The notes under the pieces were generated by a model, which saw only the letters and a program-made list of their open reading frames with translations, was not told the origin of the DNA and searched no databases. Below, piece after piece: positions 35,569-46,990 of a DNA stretch of 64,000 nt. The stretch covers positions 146,428-210,427 of the forward strand of contig NZ_JRXE01000004.1 in NCBI RefSeq assembly GCF_001267535.1, given 5' to 3'. The translations under genes were made by a program, and so were the position numbers. Every line of letters starts with the position of its first letter. Position 1 is the stretch's first letter. Source of the DNA: Winslowiella iniecta. GTDB lineage: Bacteria; Pseudomonadota; Gammaproteobacteria; Enterobacterales; Enterobacteriaceae.

Positions 35569-37050
35569 ATGTTTAACCTGAGCAACCTCAGGGCTACCGA
35601 CGTCAAAAATGACGTGCTGGCAGGCTCTGTCGTGGCCGTGGCGCTGATTCCCGAAGCGACCGCGTTTTCATTACTGGCAGGATTATCACCGACCATTGGT
35701 TTACATACCGCTTTTATACTGGGTCTGGTGACGGCGTTTTTCGGCGGCAAACCGGGGATGATCTCCGGTGCTGCGGGCTCGATTGTGGTGGTGTTAATCA
35801 GTCTGATTACCCAGCATGGCTATGAATATGTGCTGCTGGCGACCATTTTTGCCGGTGTGATTCAGATACTGACCGGCGTGTTTCGCCTCGGTAAGTTTAT
35901 CCGGCTGGTGCCGCAACCGGCGATCTTTGGCTTTGTTAACGGGCTGGCAATCGTCATTATGCTGGCGCAGATCCCGATGATCAAAAACCAGGGGCCGCAG
36001 ATGTACGGGCTGGTGGCACTGGCGATGTTGATTGTCTGGTTGTTCCCCAAAATTAGCAAAATTATTCCGGGTTCACTGGCGGCGTTGATTGCGATTAGCG
36101 CTATTGCGATTGGTTTTCATCTGGATACCAAACGCGTTGGTGACTTAGCCGATATCTCCGGAACCTTACCGATGTTTCATCTGCCGGATGCGCCACTGAG
36201 CTGGGAAACGCTGAAAATTGTGCTGCCATACTCGGTGATCATTGCGCTGGTCGGATTGATTGAGTCGCTGCTGACCATGGCGGTGCTGGATGAGATGGGC
36301 AGTAAAAAGGGCGCGGGTAACCAAGAGTGTGTGGCGCAGGGCGTCGGTAACACGATTTGTGGCTTCTTTGGCAGCTTTGCCGGTTGCGCAATGATCGGTC
36401 AGTCGATTATTAACTTTACCTCCGGCGGACGCGGGCGGATTTCCAATGCGGTCGGCGCGATTCTGCTGATTCTGTTTGTGGTCAGCCTGTCGCAATATAT
36501 TGCTTTACTGCCGGTGGCGGCGCTGGCGGGCATTATGTTTGTGGTCTGTATCCGAACCTTTGAATGGAGCTCGCTGCGTCGTCTGAAGCGCATGCCAAAG
36601 GCCGATGCGGTCATTATGATTGCGGTGACGCTGGTGACGATTTTTACCGACCTGGCGATGGCGGTGATCTTCGGCGTGATCATTTCGGCACTGGTGTTTG
36701 CCTGGCAGCATGCCCGTATCACCATTTTGCAGCAGCAGGAGCAGGGCGACAGCAAAACTTACCAGCTGGAAGGGCCGCTGTTCTTTGGTTCGGCCAGCGC
36801 GTTTGCCGAGCTGTTTTCCCCGGAAAACGATCCGCAAAATGTGGTGATCGATTTTGCCCGTACCCGGGTGATGGACTCCAGCGGGGTGGAAGCGATTGAT
36901 AAGCTCAGCAGCCGCTATCAGCAGGCAGGAAAAAGCTTACGTCTGCGCCATCTGAGTGAAGACTGCATCAGCTTATTGCAGAAGGCCGGACCTTACTGCA
37001 TGCATGAGCTGGACGATCCCGATTATAAAGTGGCGGCGGATGATGCCTGA
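35569..37050 (+). CDS. SulP-family anion transporter with STAS domain
   Basis: 493 residues. About 12 membrane helices (residues 15-390) carry VALIPEATAFSLLAGLSPTI (SulP signature) and QGVGNTICGFFGSFAGCAMI. The cytosolic STAS domain (about residues 395-485) has VVIDFARTRVMDSSGVEAID. SulP proteins move sulfate, bicarbonate or C4-dicarboxylates. It is shorter than E. coli DauA (YchM, 559), which lies near prs in E. coli, and resembles the shorter YbaR/BicA-like SulP group. It stands between ychF and pth, breaking the usual ychF-pth pair. Hairpins at 37147-37219 follow. Confidence 0.85.
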   Translation: MFNLSNLRATDVKNDVLAGSVVAVALIPEATAFSLLAGLSPTIGLHTAFILGLVTAFFGGKPGMISGAAGSIVVVLISLITQHGYEYVLLATIFAGVIQILTGVFRLGKFIRLVPQPAIFGFVNGLAIVIMLAQIPMIKNQGPQMYGLVALAMLIVWLFPKISKIIPGSLAALIAISAIAIGFHLDTKRVGDLADISGTLPMFHLPDAPLSWETLKIVLPYSVIIALVGLIESLLTMAVLDEMGSKKGAGNQECVAQGVGNTICGFFGSFAGCAMIGQSIINFTSGGRGRISNAVGAILLILFVVSLSQYIALLPVAALAGIMFVVCIRTFEWSSLRRLKRMPKADAVIMIAVTLVTIFTDLAMAVIFGVIISALVFAWQHARITILQQQEQGDSKTYQLEGPLFFGSASAFAELFSPENDPQNVVIDFARTRVMDSSGVEAIDKLSSRYQQAGKSLRLRHLSEDCISLLQKAGPYCMHELDDPDYKVAADDA

Positions 37051-37146
37051 TTTATCTTGCAGGCTGGTCATCAGCCAGGCGTGCGGCGAAAATGCCTAAT
37101 GCTGATCGTTTAAGGAAAAATTACCGGGATTTCTGGAATATCGTAG

Positions 37147-37219
37147 GGGAGCCGTTTTCGGCTCCCGTGCTGATGGCATGCAGTGTTCTAACCCTCGGCA
37201 CGAGCGGCGACAACGCCGC
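37147..37219. terminator. Paired hairpins in the SulP-pth convergent gap
   Basis: GGGAGCCG/CGGCTCCC around TTTT (37147-37166) and GCGGCG/CGCCGC around ACAA (37204-37219). They lie between two convergent genes and resemble the hairpins at 4212 and 9724. Confidence 0.55.
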
Positions 37220-37249
37220 CCTTTGAAAAACGGCGGTTGCCCGTCGGTA

Positions 37250-37837
37250 TTATCCCGCTTTAAACGCATGCAGGCGATTCATCGCCTTTAAACGATCTTC
37301 TTTCAACCACACTTCTGTACAGCGCGCGGCTTCGTCAACGGCGTCGTCAATCAGCTGCTGTTCCGCCGCCTGCGGTTTACCCAGCACAAATCCCACCACT
37401 TTATTGCGATCGCCCGGATGGCCAATGCCAATACGCAGACGGTGGAAATTCAGGTTGTTGCCCAGTTTGCTGATGATATCCTTCAGACCGTTGTGGCCTC
37501 CGTGGCCGCCGCCCTGTTTGAACTTCGCCACGCCCGGTGGCAGATCCAGTTCATCATGCGCCACCAGGATCTCTTCCGGCGCGATGCGATAAAAGGTCGC
37601 CATTGCTGCGACCGCTTTGCCGCTCAGGTTCATAAAGGTGGTCGGCACCAGCAGACGCACATCCTCGCCGCCAATGTTCAGCCGCGCGGTGTAGCCGTAG
37701 AATTTGCTCTCTTCCTTCAGTGACTGATTGTGGCGTTCAGCCAGCAGGTCAACGTACCAGGCACCGGCATTATGACGGGTTGCGGCGTATTCAGCGCCGG
37801 GGTTGGCGAGGCCAACAATCAGTTTAATACTGCTCAC
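37250..37837 (-). CDS. pth: Peptidyl-tRNA hydrolase Pth
   Basis: 195 residues. The N-terminus [20 protein letters not shown] contains Asn10 and the catalytic His20. [11 protein letters not shown] and [20 protein letters not shown] (Asp93, then the flexible loop) and NGLKDI complete the active site. It releases peptides from peptidyl-tRNA dropped by ribosomes and is essential. The gene is convergent with the SulP gene; in E. coli it is co-transcribed with ychF. Confidence 0.96.
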   Translation of the reverse strand: MSSIKLIVGLANPGAEYAATRHNAGAWYVDLLAERHNQSLKEESKFYGYTARLNIGGEDVRLLVPTTFMNLSGKAVAAMATFYRIAPEEILVAHDELDLPPGVAKFKQGGGHGGHNGLKDIISKLGNNLNFHRLRIGIGHPGDRNKVVGFVLGKPQAAEQQLIDDAVDEAARCTEVWLKEDRLKAMNRLHAFKAG

Positions 37838-38115
37838 AGTGGTAGGTTCCTGATAAGTGCTTAATCTAAGGGCGCTAGTTTACTGCGGCAGGGTACGGAT
37901 TACAAAATTGCCCGGCTGGAGGGGCAACAAAAAAGTAGTTCAGTGGCGTGACAATACATTTTCTATATAAATTCAGTCGATTAGACGTAAAGAAATGTCA
38001 ATCATCGGTCAATATTGTGATCCAGCACGCATCGAAGATGCTGGTCATTTCCTAAACTTATGGCATCCAGGCAATACGTGCTATTGCCTCTTGACTCAGG
38101 TAATGGAGGTGACTG

Positions 38116-38397
38116 ATGAAACGTAAAAATGCACATGTTGCAGGTAATTTCCTGATGGGACTCGGGTTGTTAACCATGATTGTGGGGGTCGGTTACTCGA
38201 TCCTGAATCAACTGCCGCAGCTGCAACTGCCGCAGTATATGACCCATGGCGCGATTTTCAGCATCTTTTTGGGTGCGCTGCTCTGGCTGGTGGGTGCCCG
38301 TATCAGCGGTCGCGAAAAAGTCGCGGATCGTTACTACTGGCTGCGTCACTGCGGAGATAAACGCTGTCGCCGTGCTTCCCATCGTCATAATAGCTAA
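38116..38397 (+). CDS. ychH: Stress-induced membrane protein YchH
   Basis: 93 residues, ATG 38116 with GGAGG upstream. Two membrane helices (about residues 10-28 GNFLMGLGLLTMIVGVGYSI, and 45-65 IFSIFLGALLWLVGARI) and a basic C-terminus (RYYWLRHCGDKRCRRAS) match E. coli YchH nearly throughout. YchH is an inner-membrane protein induced by envelope and acid stress. It is divergent from pth as in E. coli. Confidence 0.93.
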   Translation: MKRKNAHVAGNFLMGLGLLTMIVGVGYSILNQLPQLQLPQYMTHGAIFSIFLGALLWLVGARISGREKVADRYYWLRHCGDKRCRRASHRHNS

Positions 38398-38407
38398 TCA
38401 TGTTAGC

Positions 38408-38426
38408 GGGCGGGGCTACCCCGCCC
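38408..38426. terminator. Hairpin between ychH and the phosphatase gene
   Basis: GGGCGGGG pairs with CCCCGCCC around CTA in the 36-bp convergent gap; it may end both transcripts. Confidence 0.65.
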
Positions 38427-38433
38427 GGAATAC

Positions 38434-39990
38434 TCAGGCGGGTTGCAACTGTTGAGTAAACAGCGTTGCGCCAGCCACATCTTTTAAGCGCACCGTCATA
38501 CTACGGTCATCGGCATCGATATCTACCTGACCAAAAAACTGATAGCCCGCCAGCGGCGAAGTATTCTGTTTTTCCGGCGCTTTCTGATACACCACCTGCA
38601 ATCCAAAGGTGTTATCCGGCGCGTTAGGGCCAAAGCTGCCGGAATTAAGCGGCCCGGAGACAAACTCCCAGAACGGATCAAAATCCTGAAATGTCGCTTT
38701 ATCGGGCTGATAATGGTGAGCCGCGGTATAGTGCACATCGGCAGTAAACCACACCACATTTTTGATTCCCGCATCCTTGATCGCTTTCAGCAGCAGCGCC
38801 ATCTCCAGCTCGCGGCCTTTGGGTGCGCCGTTATCACCATTGGCAATGGCTTCCCAGCGCGCCACGCCTTCGGCGGTTTTTCCGTCCGGTACTTGCAGGC
38901 CAATCGGCATATCGGCAAACACCGCTTTCCAGGTGGCCGTTGACGCTTTCAGTCCGGCCAACAGCCAGGCAATTTGTTGCTTACCCATAAAGGCGCTGTC
39001 GTCGTCGAGGGTGGTTTGCAGATTAGTGCTGTTCGGACCGCGATAGCTACGCATATCCACCACAAAGCGATCGAGCAGTGGCCCGCACGGCAGGTAGCGG
39101 TAGACGCGTTCACTCTCGCGGTCATCAAAATGGCGCATCGGCGCATAGTCGAGAAACGCCCGGGTGGCGCGCGCCTGCAACAGTTCAACACTTTTCACCT
39201 GATAACGATCGTCCAGTTGCTTACTGTCGGACCAGTTATTGGTGACTTCATGATCGTCCCACTGCCAGATTTGCGGCACTTCGGCATTAAAGCGGCGCAC
39301 ATTGTCATCCATCATATTGTAGCGATAGCGCCCGCGATACTCATGCAGCGTTTCTGCCACTTTGCTGACTTCCGGCGTGACGATATTTTTCCATACGCCA
39401 CCTTCGCCTGGCGTGACGGTTTCCTCAATCGGACTGTCGGCATAGATGGTATCGCCGGAGTGAACAAAGAAATCAGGCTGCTGCTGACGCATGATTTCGT
39501 AAATGCGCATCCCGCCCCAGTCGGGGTTAATACCGTAACCCTGGCCTGCGGTATCGCCGGACCAGACAAAGCGGATACTGCGCGTCTGTAGTGACGGGGT
39601 GCGGAACTGTCCGAGTAACGGTTCAGAAATCAGATGATTAAGGTCAGCATCGCGGTAGCTGAGGCGCAGGTGAATCTGCTGGTCTGCGGGCAGGCCGCGC
39701 AGATCGAGGCGGGTGATATAATCGTTTTCCGGCAGTGCCCAGGGGCCACGAATTTTTTGCGGTTGACGAAAACTGCCGTCCGTATCCCACTCCAGCCACA
39801 GACGTGCGGTGCGATCGCTGCGACACCAGACCATTGCCCGATCGTGCAACACATCCCCGGTTTGCAGGCCGGAAGGGGTAGCCGGACGCTGGGCGTCGCG
39901 ACCGATCAGCGGGTTAGCAAACACCGTTTTCGGCAATAACAGCGCAGTGCCACAGGCGAGTCCTGATTTAAGTAAATTTCTGCGATTCAT
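38434..39990 (-). CDS. PhoD-family alkaline phosphatase/phosphodiesterase, exported
   Basis: The start at 39990 (MNRRNLLKSGLACG) has GGAGAG upstream and gives 518 residues. The N-terminal NRRNLLKSGLACGTALLLPK looks like a Tat-type or Sec-like signal (R-R, hydrophobic stretch). The PhoD core shows VWSGDTAGQGYG, FFVHSGDTIYAD (metal-binding Asp), QIWQWDDHEVTNNW and VWFTADVHYTAAHHY, the metallo-phosphatase blocks. Such enzymes release phosphate from phosphomono- and diesters in the periplasm. A good Pho box with correctly spaced -10 lies just upstream, so it should be induced at low phosphate. It is inserted between ychH and prs relative to E. coli. Confidence 0.87.
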   Translation of the reverse strand: MNRRNLLKSGLACGTALLLPKTVFANPLIGRDAQRPATPSGLQTGDVLHDRAMVWCRSDRTARLWLEWDTDGSFRQPQKIRGPWALPENDYITRLDLRGLPADQQIHLRLSYRDADLNHLISEPLLGQFRTPSLQTRSIRFVWSGDTAGQGYGINPDWGGMRIYEIMRQQQPDFFVHSGDTIYADSPIEETVTPGEGGVWKNIVTPEVSKVAETLHEYRGRYRYNMMDDNVRRFNAEVPQIWQWDDHEVTNNWSDSKQLDDRYQVKSVELLQARATRAFLDYAPMRHFDDRESERVYRYLPCGPLLDRFVVDMRSYRGPNSTNLQTTLDDDSAFMGKQQIAWLLAGLKASTATWKAVFADMPIGLQVPDGKTAEGVARWEAIANGDNGAPKGRELEMALLLKAIKDAGIKNVVWFTADVHYTAAHHYQPDKATFQDFDPFWEFVSGPLNSGSFGPNAPDNTFGLQVVYQKAPEKQNTSPLAGYQFFGQVDIDADDRSMTVRLKDVAGATLFTQQLQPA

Positions 39991-40018
39991 GCTTCTCTCC
40001 ATTTTAGCGACAGAGCGA

Positions 40019-40052
40019 AGCATAAGGGGACGGTGTGAAAGCCGTGTGACAG
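40019..40052 (-). promoter_or_regulatory. PhoB-dependent promoter (Pho box plus -10)
   Basis: On the minus strand CTGTCACACGGCTTTCAC is two 7-bp CTGTCAC-like repeats 4 nt apart (CTGTCAC, CTTTCAC), followed after exactly 10 nt by TATGCT as -10. This matches the phoA layout. It ends 29 nt before the phosphatase start. Confidence 0.75.
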
Positions 40053-40059
40053 CGCTGAT

Positions 40060-41208
40060 TTACACCAGCGCAGGCGAAATAAAGGCTTCGACGCGGTTGC
40101 GGCCATTGGCTTTGGCGCGATACAGCGCTTCGTCGGCGGCAACCATTGACTCAGCAAACGGTTGTTGGTGCAGCCAGCGGGTGGTATAGCCAATACTGAC
40201 CGAATAACTGACGTTATCGGGTAGCGAGGCCAGTACCGCGCTGCGGATCTGCTCACTTAAACTGGCGGCAGCAGGCTCATCAACCACCAATATGGCAGCA
40301 AATTCCTCACCGCCAAGACGGGCGAAATGGCCGTCGGCAGGTAATATCTGCTGCACCACCTGACAAAAATCCAGCAAAATGCGATCGCCCTGATAATGCC
40401 CGTAACGGTCATTAATACTTTTAAAATGGTCGAGATCAAACAGGATCACCGACAGCGGTTCGGCGCTGCGGCTACAGCGCAGTGTCAGTTTATCCGCCTG
40501 ATTAAACAGCGCGCGGCGATTCCAGACCCCGGTGAGGGGGTCACGCAGTGAAGCCTGTTTATACATAATCTGGCTGCGCTCATTCACCATCGCCAGAATG
40601 GTAAAAGTGACGCCAATAACAAACAGAATCGATTCCAGAATCACATAGAGTGAAAAAGTCGACCCGCCGATGGCGCCATGCACTTTACTGATACTACCGG
40701 TATCGATCAGCATTCGGGCGATATGAAACAGCAAATGAACCCATAACAGGAACTGGGCAGGCCAGAATGTTACTTGCAGGCTGGCGCGCGAACGCACCAG
40801 CAGGATAATTAAGGCGCTGGTATACAAAATGCACAATACGCAGCAGACGAAAATCCGTTGCGGCAGCGAATGGTAAAATCCCGGAAACAGGCAGAGTATT
40901 GCCCATATCAGGGCACCCAGTACCCAGTGGTAGCGTACGGGTTTGCCGCAAAAGCTGCGAAAAGCATTCAGTAACATGCCATACGCGAGCATCAGCAACA
41001 GATTTCCGACAAAAATGGGTAAAAACTGGAAACCGAAACTGCGCAGACTGCTCAGGAACACCGCCAGCAGGGTCAGGCCCATACTCAGGCAGCTATAGCC
41101 CAGAACCCGATCGTACTGCGTGCCACTCCAGGCAAATACCATAATGATGCTGACAAAGCCCAGCACGAAAAGCTCACAGATATAAAGGGTATAGACGTCG
41201 AGCGGCAT
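40060..41208 (-). CDS. Membrane diguanylate cyclase (GGDEF)
   Basis: The start at 41208 (MPLDVYTLYICEL) is chosen, as the upstream extension to 41241 has no ribosome site; this gives 382 residues. Seven to eight hydrophobic helices fill residues 8-215 and form a membrane sensor. The C-terminal GGDEF domain (about residues 225-380) has DPLTGVWNRRAL, FDLDHFKSINDRYGH and the active-site RLGGEEFAAI (GGEEF), so cyclic-di-GMP synthesis is expected. No clear inhibitory RxxD is seen upstream of GGEEF. It is a single gene with no EAL partner here. Confidence 0.87.
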   Translation of the reverse strand: MPLDVYTLYICELFVLGFVSIIMVFAWSGTQYDRVLGYSCLSMGLTLLAVFLSSLRSFGFQFLPIFVGNLLLMLAYGMLLNAFRSFCGKPVRYHWVLGALIWAILCLFPGFYHSLPQRIFVCCVLCILYTSALIILLVRSRASLQVTFWPAQFLLWVHLLFHIARMLIDTGSISKVHGAIGGSTFSLYVILESILFVIGVTFTILAMVNERSQIMYKQASLRDPLTGVWNRRALFNQADKLTLRCSRSAEPLSVILFDLDHFKSINDRYGHYQGDRILLDFCQVVQQILPADGHFARLGGEEFAAILVVDEPAAASLSEQIRSAVLASLPDNVSYSVSIGYTTRWLHQQPFAESMVAADEALYRAKANGRNRVEAFISPALV

Positions 41209-41421
41209 GGGGGAAACTTTCCAGATAAGCGATCGCAGCAAAATACCACTAATAAATCAGTGGAAAAAGAATTAGCCCCGGTGCGTAACTAAAAAAGTTT
41301 TTACTGGTGCATTTTACGCCAAAAAAGGAGAAAGATAGCGACATAAGCTGGAGTGGGAGAGTATCAGGCAGCGTGGCAGCATATTATGCTCAGCGCTGCC
41401 GGGTGACAACGTTGAGCACAA

Positions 41422-41727
41422 TTAATGGCGTTTTTGGTGTTTCCAGGATGCTTTTGGTTGTCTCAGCTTTTTTCCTCGCAGACACAGCCAGATCAGCAGC
41501 GCGGAAAGCAGGGTGATCGCCATCAGTATCAGTGATAACGGATTAAAGGCCTGCAAAGAGTGCCCGGTTAGCTGCGCCGGACTCGGCCCGAGTTACTCAC
41601 TGGCGCGGGTCAGATTGCCGCTGACCAGATACTGCGCGTCAGATCGCGCGCTGCCAGCGGCGAAACAGTGTGACAGCGGGGGCTGCAAGCCTGACAGTTC
41701 ACCACTCTCATCACTTGCTGGGCGCAT
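41422..41727 (-). pseudogene. Possible small membrane-protein remnant with an in-frame stop
   Basis: On the minus strand after the prs terminator, a frame of 102 codons contains one TAA (41593-41595). Its second half reads LQAFNPLSLILMAITLLSAL and LIWLCLRGKKLRQ, a convincing membrane helix with basic tail. The first half, SARSDAQYLVSGNLTRASE, has no recognised domain. There is no ribosome site, and the only ATG lies within the terminator T tract. It may be the end of a two-helix sensor such as a CSS-motif protein. The 563-bp gap holds nothing else I can name. Confidence 0.25.
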
Positions 41728-41750
41728 AAAAAAAGCCGGGCAAGCCCGGC
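41728..41750 (-). terminator. Rho-independent terminator of prs
   Basis: GCCGGGC pairs with GCCCGGC around AA, and seven A on the plus strand (41728-41734) supply the T tract on the minus strand, 22 nt after the prs stop. Confidence 0.88.
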
Positions 41751-41771
41751 TTTAGACACTCTGCGCTGAAC

Positions 41772-42851
<1,080 letters not shown>

Positions 42852-42863
42852 TCACGTAATCGC

Positions 42864-43721
42864 TTAATGCCCTGAAAGGTTACGGTGCAGCGGAGAGAGG
42901 TTAACCCCTTTCGCAACAAATCCCCGTAACCACTTCGGGGCCAGCTCAAGCACCTGACGGGCTTCGGACTCGGTGTCGAATTCTGCAAACACGCAAGCGC
43001 CGGTTCCTGTCAGGCGCGACGGCGCGTATTCTAGCAGCCAGGAAACAAGCTCTTCAACCTCACGAAAACGTTTTCTTACGACTGCTTCACAATCATTGCT
43101 GAAACCTGCCTGCATAATAGTCGAAAAATCACGCGTTGGCGTGTCTCGTTTCAGCTCCGGGTGATTAAATACCAGCGGCGTGGGTACGCTGACGCCAGGA
43201 TGCGCCACCAGATACCATTTTTCCGGCGGGTTAACCGGCAACAGTTGCTCGCCGATACCTTCGGCAAACGCCGCATGGCCTTTGACAAATACCGGCACAT
43301 CGGCCCCGAGGGTTAATCCCATCGCCGCCAGCTGGTCGAAATCAAAACCGGTTTGCCATAAATGATTCAGCGCGACCAATACTGTCGCGGCGTTGGATGA
43401 ACCGCCGCCAAGGCCACCGCCCATCGGCAATTGCTTATCAATGGCGATAGTGGCACCGGCCTGCGGGGGGAGCGTACCGGCAGTCGCGGCATGCTGCATC
43501 AGCAGACGCGCGGCGCGCACAATCAGGTTTTGCTCGTCCGGTACGCCGTCAACCGGCGTCGACAGGTTAATTTCGCCGCTGCTGTCCGGGGTGATGGTCA
43601 GGGTATCGCCATAATCCAGAAACTGGAACAGCGTTTGCAGATTGTGATAGCCGTCGGCACGACGGCCGGTGATATAGAGAAACAGATTCAGTTTTGCCGG
43701 AGCGGGCCAGGTGGTCATCAT
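42864..43721 (-). CDS. ispE: 4-diphosphocytidyl-2-C-methyl-D-erythritol kinase IspE
   Basis: 285 residues. The GHMP kinase pattern is [20 protein letters not shown], then [20 protein letters not shown] (ATP loop) and [15 protein letters not shown] near the C-terminus. It phosphorylates CDP-ME in the MEP isoprenoid pathway and is essential. Its start (tandem ATGs at 43716-43721) overlaps the lolB stop by 4 nt, so translation is coupled. Order lolB-ispE-prs as in E. coli. Confidence 0.96.
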   Translation of the reverse strand: MMTTWPAPAKLNLFLYITGRRADGYHNLQTLFQFLDYGDTLTITPDSSGEINLSTPVDGVPDEQNLIVRAARLLMQHAATAGTLPPQAGATIAIDKQLPMGGGLGGGSSNAATVLVALNHLWQTGFDFDQLAAMGLTLGADVPVFVKGHAAFAEGIGEQLLPVNPPEKWYLVAHPGVSVPTPLVFNHPELKRDTPTRDFSTIMQAGFSNDCEAVVRKRFREVEELVSWLLEYAPSRLTGTGACVFAEFDTESEARQVLELAPKWLRGFVAKGVNLSPLHRNLSGH

Positions 43722-44356
43722 TTAACGGTCCAGCTGTCCATTCTCAGTTTAATACGCTGACTGCCTTCGCGCAGTTCCAGGTTCGCCGGCAGTGCCGGGT
43801 TCACTTTGCTGTCGTAATCCTGCCAGCTGACTTTCCAGTTCTGGCCGTTGCGGCTGTAGTTCAGCTCACGCAGCTGATACTGATCGTTTAGCGCATAGTC
43901 GGTGGCGTCGCCTGGCAGACCCATCATCCATTTGCGCAGGTTCTCCAGCGGAATATCCATCCCGGTCAGCTGAGTGATCATCTTCTCCGCATCATCGCTG
44001 ACGTAGCGTTTGCCTTTGTTATCGACCAGCTGAACCACTGAGCCTTGCGCATCAAGTTGCAATTCGGTGCTGCCCAGCGGGTTGGTCAGCAGTAAACGGT
44101 AGCGATCCGGCGCGGTTTGCTGCCAGTTAAAGCGCGCGTAAACTTTTTGCCTTTCGGAGAGATAGGCAAAAGCGCCACGGGTTTGATACTGGGTGATTTT
44201 TTCAACCGCTTGCTGATGTTGTTGCCATTGGGGAGAGGTGACACTTTGACCTGGCCCCTGCGGTTTATTCAGGGTACAGGCTGCCAGCAAAACGCTGGCC
44301 AGCGGGAGGAGGCGCAGCAGGCGACAGTCCCTTTTCGTAACGAGCTTCATGGTCAT
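43718..44356 (-). CDS. lolB: Outer-membrane lipoprotein insertion factor LolB
   Basis: 212 residues. A signal sequence with lipobox [10 protein letters not shown] makes it a lipoprotein; the next residues TLNK contain no Asp at +2, so it goes to the outer membrane. [34 protein letters not shown] and [12 protein letters not shown] match E. coli LolB. It receives lipoproteins from LolA and inserts them. ATG 44350 may be the true start instead of 44356; GAGGAG lies 11 nt before the latter. It is divergent from hemA. Confidence 0.95.
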   Translation of the reverse strand: MTMKLVTKRDCRLLRLLPLASVLLAACTLNKPQGPGQSVTSPQWQQHQQAVEKITQYQTRGAFAYLSERQKVYARFNWQQTAPDRYRLLLTNPLGSTELQLDAQGSVVQLVDNKGKRYVSDDAEKMITQLTGMDIPLENLRKWMMGLPGDATDYALNDQYQLRELNYSRNGQNWKVSWQDYDSKVNPALPANLELREGSQRIKLRMDSWTVK

Positions 44357-44581
44357 AGCGTGGTCATCTCCTCAGACGCAATCAGGGCATGCTTGCCCAG
44401 TCTAACCGTTAACGCTAACCATCCGCGTTTAAGCCGTCAATGCTCAAATTGTCTTATTTGACTGCAATCGACTATATCTTGTTAATGCATATGCTCTGTA
44501 TGGCTTTTATTGATCTCGCGCATCTTGTAGAATGCGCTGCACAAAACCCTATCAAGAGTGGGATATCCAGACCTAATCACC

Positions 44582-45838
44582 ATGACACTGCTGGCCCTCG
44601 GAATTAATCACAAAACGGCACCTGTTGCTCTGCGCGAACGCGTTACCTTTTCGCCGGATACGCTGGAACAGGCCCTTAACAGCCTGCTGGCGCAGCCACT
44701 TGTGCAGGGCGGCGTTGTCCTGTCTACCTGTAACCGAACCGAGCTGTACCTGAGTGTGGAACAGCAAGAGAACCTGCAAGAGCAGCTGGTTCGCTGGCTG
44801 TGCGACTACCATCAGCTCAGTGCTGATGAGGTGAGAAAAAGTCTCTACTGGCATCACGACAATGAGGCGGTCAGCCATCTGATGCGTGTCGCCAGTGGTC
44901 TCGATTCGCTGGTACTGGGCGAACCGCAGATTCTTGGTCAGGTGAAAAAAGCCTTCGCCGACTCGCAGCGTGGCCACTCGCTCTCCAGTGAGCTGGAGCG
45001 CATGTTCCAGAAAACCTTCTCCGTCGCGAAACGCGTGCGTACTGAAACCGATATCGGTGCCAGTGCCGTCTCGGTGGCGTTTGCCGCCTGTACACTGGCG
45101 CGTCAGATTTTCGAATCACTGGCAACGGTCAACGTGTTGCTGGTTGGTGCCGGTGAAACCATCGAGCTGGTAGCGCGTCACTTACGCGAACATAAAGTTA
45201 AAAAACTGATTATCGCTAACCGTACCCGTGAACGCGCCCAGCTGCTGGCGGATGAAGTGGGGGCGGAAGTGGTCAACCTGGCGGAGATCGATACCCGTCT
45301 GGCAGAAGCCGATATCATTATCAGTTCTACCGCCAGCCCATTACCGATTATTGGTAAAGGGATGGTGGAGCGTGCGCTGAAAGCGCGGCGTAATCAGCCG
45401 ATGCTGCTGGTGGATATTGCTGTTCCGCGTGATGTGGAACCGGAAGTGGGTAAGCTGGCCAACGCCTATCTGTACAGCGTTGATGATTTACAGCAGATTA
45501 TCGAAAAAAATATGGCGCAGCGTAAAGCCGCCGCCATTCAGGCCGAAACCATCGTGGTACAAGAGAGCGGTGAGTTTATGGCCTGGCTACGTGCGCAAAG
45601 CGCATCAGAAACCATCCGTGATTACCGTTCGCAGGCCGATCAGGTGCGTGCGGAACTGGAAGCACGTGCGCTTTCTGCCCTGCAACAGGGTGGCGATGCA
45701 GAGGCCATTCTGCGCGATCTGGCTCATAAACTGACCAACCGTCTGATTCACGCTCCTACCAAATCTCTCCAGCAGGCCGCTCGCGATGGCGATGACGAAC
45801 GTCTGCAGATCCTGCGCGACAGCCTCGGGCTGGATTAG
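44582..45838 (+). CDS. hemA: Glutamyl-tRNA reductase HemA
   Basis: ATG 44582 ([20 protein letters not shown]) gives 418 residues as in E. coli; upstream in-frame extension is unneeded. Catalytic Cys50 lies in [14 protein letters not shown], the NADPH domain in [19 protein letters not shown], and the dimerisation helix near the end with [20 protein letters not shown]. It makes glutamate 1-semialdehyde from glutamyl-tRNA, the first step of tetrapyrrole synthesis. The N-terminal Lys/Arg region serving as heme-regulated degron is present. It heads hemA-prfA-prmC-sirB2-sirB1-kdsA. Confidence 0.96.
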   Translation: MTLLALGINHKTAPVALRERVTFSPDTLEQALNSLLAQPLVQGGVVLSTCNRTELYLSVEQQENLQEQLVRWLCDYHQLSADEVRKSLYWHHDNEAVSHLMRVASGLDSLVLGEPQILGQVKKAFADSQRGHSLSSELERMFQKTFSVAKRVRTETDIGASAVSVAFAACTLARQIFESLATVNVLLVGAGETIELVARHLREHKVKKLIIANRTRERAQLLADEVGAEVVNLAEIDTRLAEADIIISSTASPLPIIGKGMVERALKARRNQPMLLVDIAVPRDVEPEVGKLANAYLYSVDDLQQIIEKNMAQRKAAAIQAETIVVQESGEFMAWLRAQSASETIRDYRSQADQVRAELEARALSALQQGGDAEAILRDLAHKLTNRLIHAPTKSLQQAARDGDDERLQILRDSLGLD

Positions 45839-45907
45839 GTAGTGTCACCGGCAGTTCCGCGACACTACCCATTTAACGAACTCCATTTACAAGGTAAATA
45901 ACACCAC

Positions 45908-46990
45908 ATGAAGACTTCTATTGTTGCCAAACTGGAAGCCTTGCAGGAGCGCCACGAAGAAGTGGAGGCGATGCTCGGTGATGCGGGCGTGATCGCCGAT
46001 CAGGATCGTTTCCGCGCACTTTCTCGCGAATATGCCCAGCTTACCGATGTCAGCCAGTGTTTCCGTCAGTGGCAGCAGGTGCAGGAAGATATCGAAACCG
46101 CCGAAATGCTGATCGCCGACCCGGAAATGCGCGATATGGCGCAGGAAGAGCTGAAAGAGGCGCGTGAGCGCAGCGAAGAGCTGGAGCAACAGCTGCAACT
46201 GCTGCTGTTACCGAAAGATCCCGATGATGAGCGTAACTGTTATATCGAAGTGCGCGCCGGAACCGGCGGTGATGAAGCGGCGATTTTTGCCGGCGATCTG
46301 TTCCGTATGTACAGCCGCTATGCGGAAACCCGCCGCTGGCGCGTTGAGGTGATGAGCGCCAACGACGGTGAACACGGCGGCTATAAAGAAGTGATTGCCA
46401 AAGTGATTGGTGACGGGGCTTATGGCCGGATGAAATTTGAGTCGGGCGGCCACCGCGTGCAGCGCGTGCCGGAAACCGAGTCGCAGGGACGCATTCATAC
46501 CTCCGCCTGTACCGTGGCGGTGATGCCGGAACTGCCGGAAGCCGAACTGCCGGATATTAACCCGACCGATCTGAAAATTGACACTTTCCGTTCTTCCGGT
46601 GCCGGTGGTCAGCACGTTAACACCACCGATTCCGCCATCCGTATTACTCACTTACCGACCGGGATTGTGGTGGAGTGTCAGGACGAACGTTCGCAGCACA
46701 AAAACAAAGCCAAAGCGTTGGCGGTGCTGGGTTCACGTATTCGTGCGGCGGAAATGTCGAAACGTCAGGCGGAAGAAGCGTCAACCCGCCGCAACCTGCT
46801 GGGCAGCGGTGACCGTTCGGACCGTAACCGTACCTACAACTTCCCGCAGGGACGTGTGACTGACCATCGTATTAACCTGACCATTTACCGTCTGGATGAA
46901 GTGATGGAAGGGAAACTGGATACGCTGATCGAGCCGATTGTGCAGGAATATCAGGCTGACCAGCTGGCCGCGTTGTCTGAGCAGGATTAA
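45908..46990 (+). CDS. prfA: Peptide chain release factor 1
   Basis: 360 residues as in E. coli RF1. The GGQ motif stands in [20 protein letters not shown] and is flanked by [16 protein letters not shown], where the A-C-T motif near residue 185-190 is part of the anticodon-reading region of RF1. It reads UAA and UAG and releases the peptide. The stop codon overlaps the prmC ATG by 1 nt (TAATG). Its glutamine is methylated by PrmC, encoded next. Confidence 0.96.
   Translation: MKTSIVAKLEALQERHEEVEAMLGDAGVIADQDRFRALSREYAQLTDVSQCFRQWQQVQEDIETAEMLIADPEMRDMAQEELKEARERSEELEQQLQLLLLPKDPDDERNCYIEVRAGTGGDEAAIFAGDLFRMYSRYAETRRWRVEVMSANDGEHGGYKEVIAKVIGDGAYGRMKFESGGHRVQRVPETESQGRIHTSACTVAVMPELPEAELPDINPTDLKIDTFRSSGAGGQHVNTTDSAIRITHLPTGIVVECQDERSQHKNKAKALAVLGSRIRAAEMSKRQAEEASTRRNLLGSGDRSDRNRTYNFPQGRVTDHRINLTIYRLDEVMEGKLDTLIEPIVQEYQADQLAALSEQD

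Noticed and set aside
41307-41755. Two plus-strand frames between the diguanylate cyclase and prs
   Set aside because: No ribosome sites or recognisable domains; the second runs through the prs terminator.
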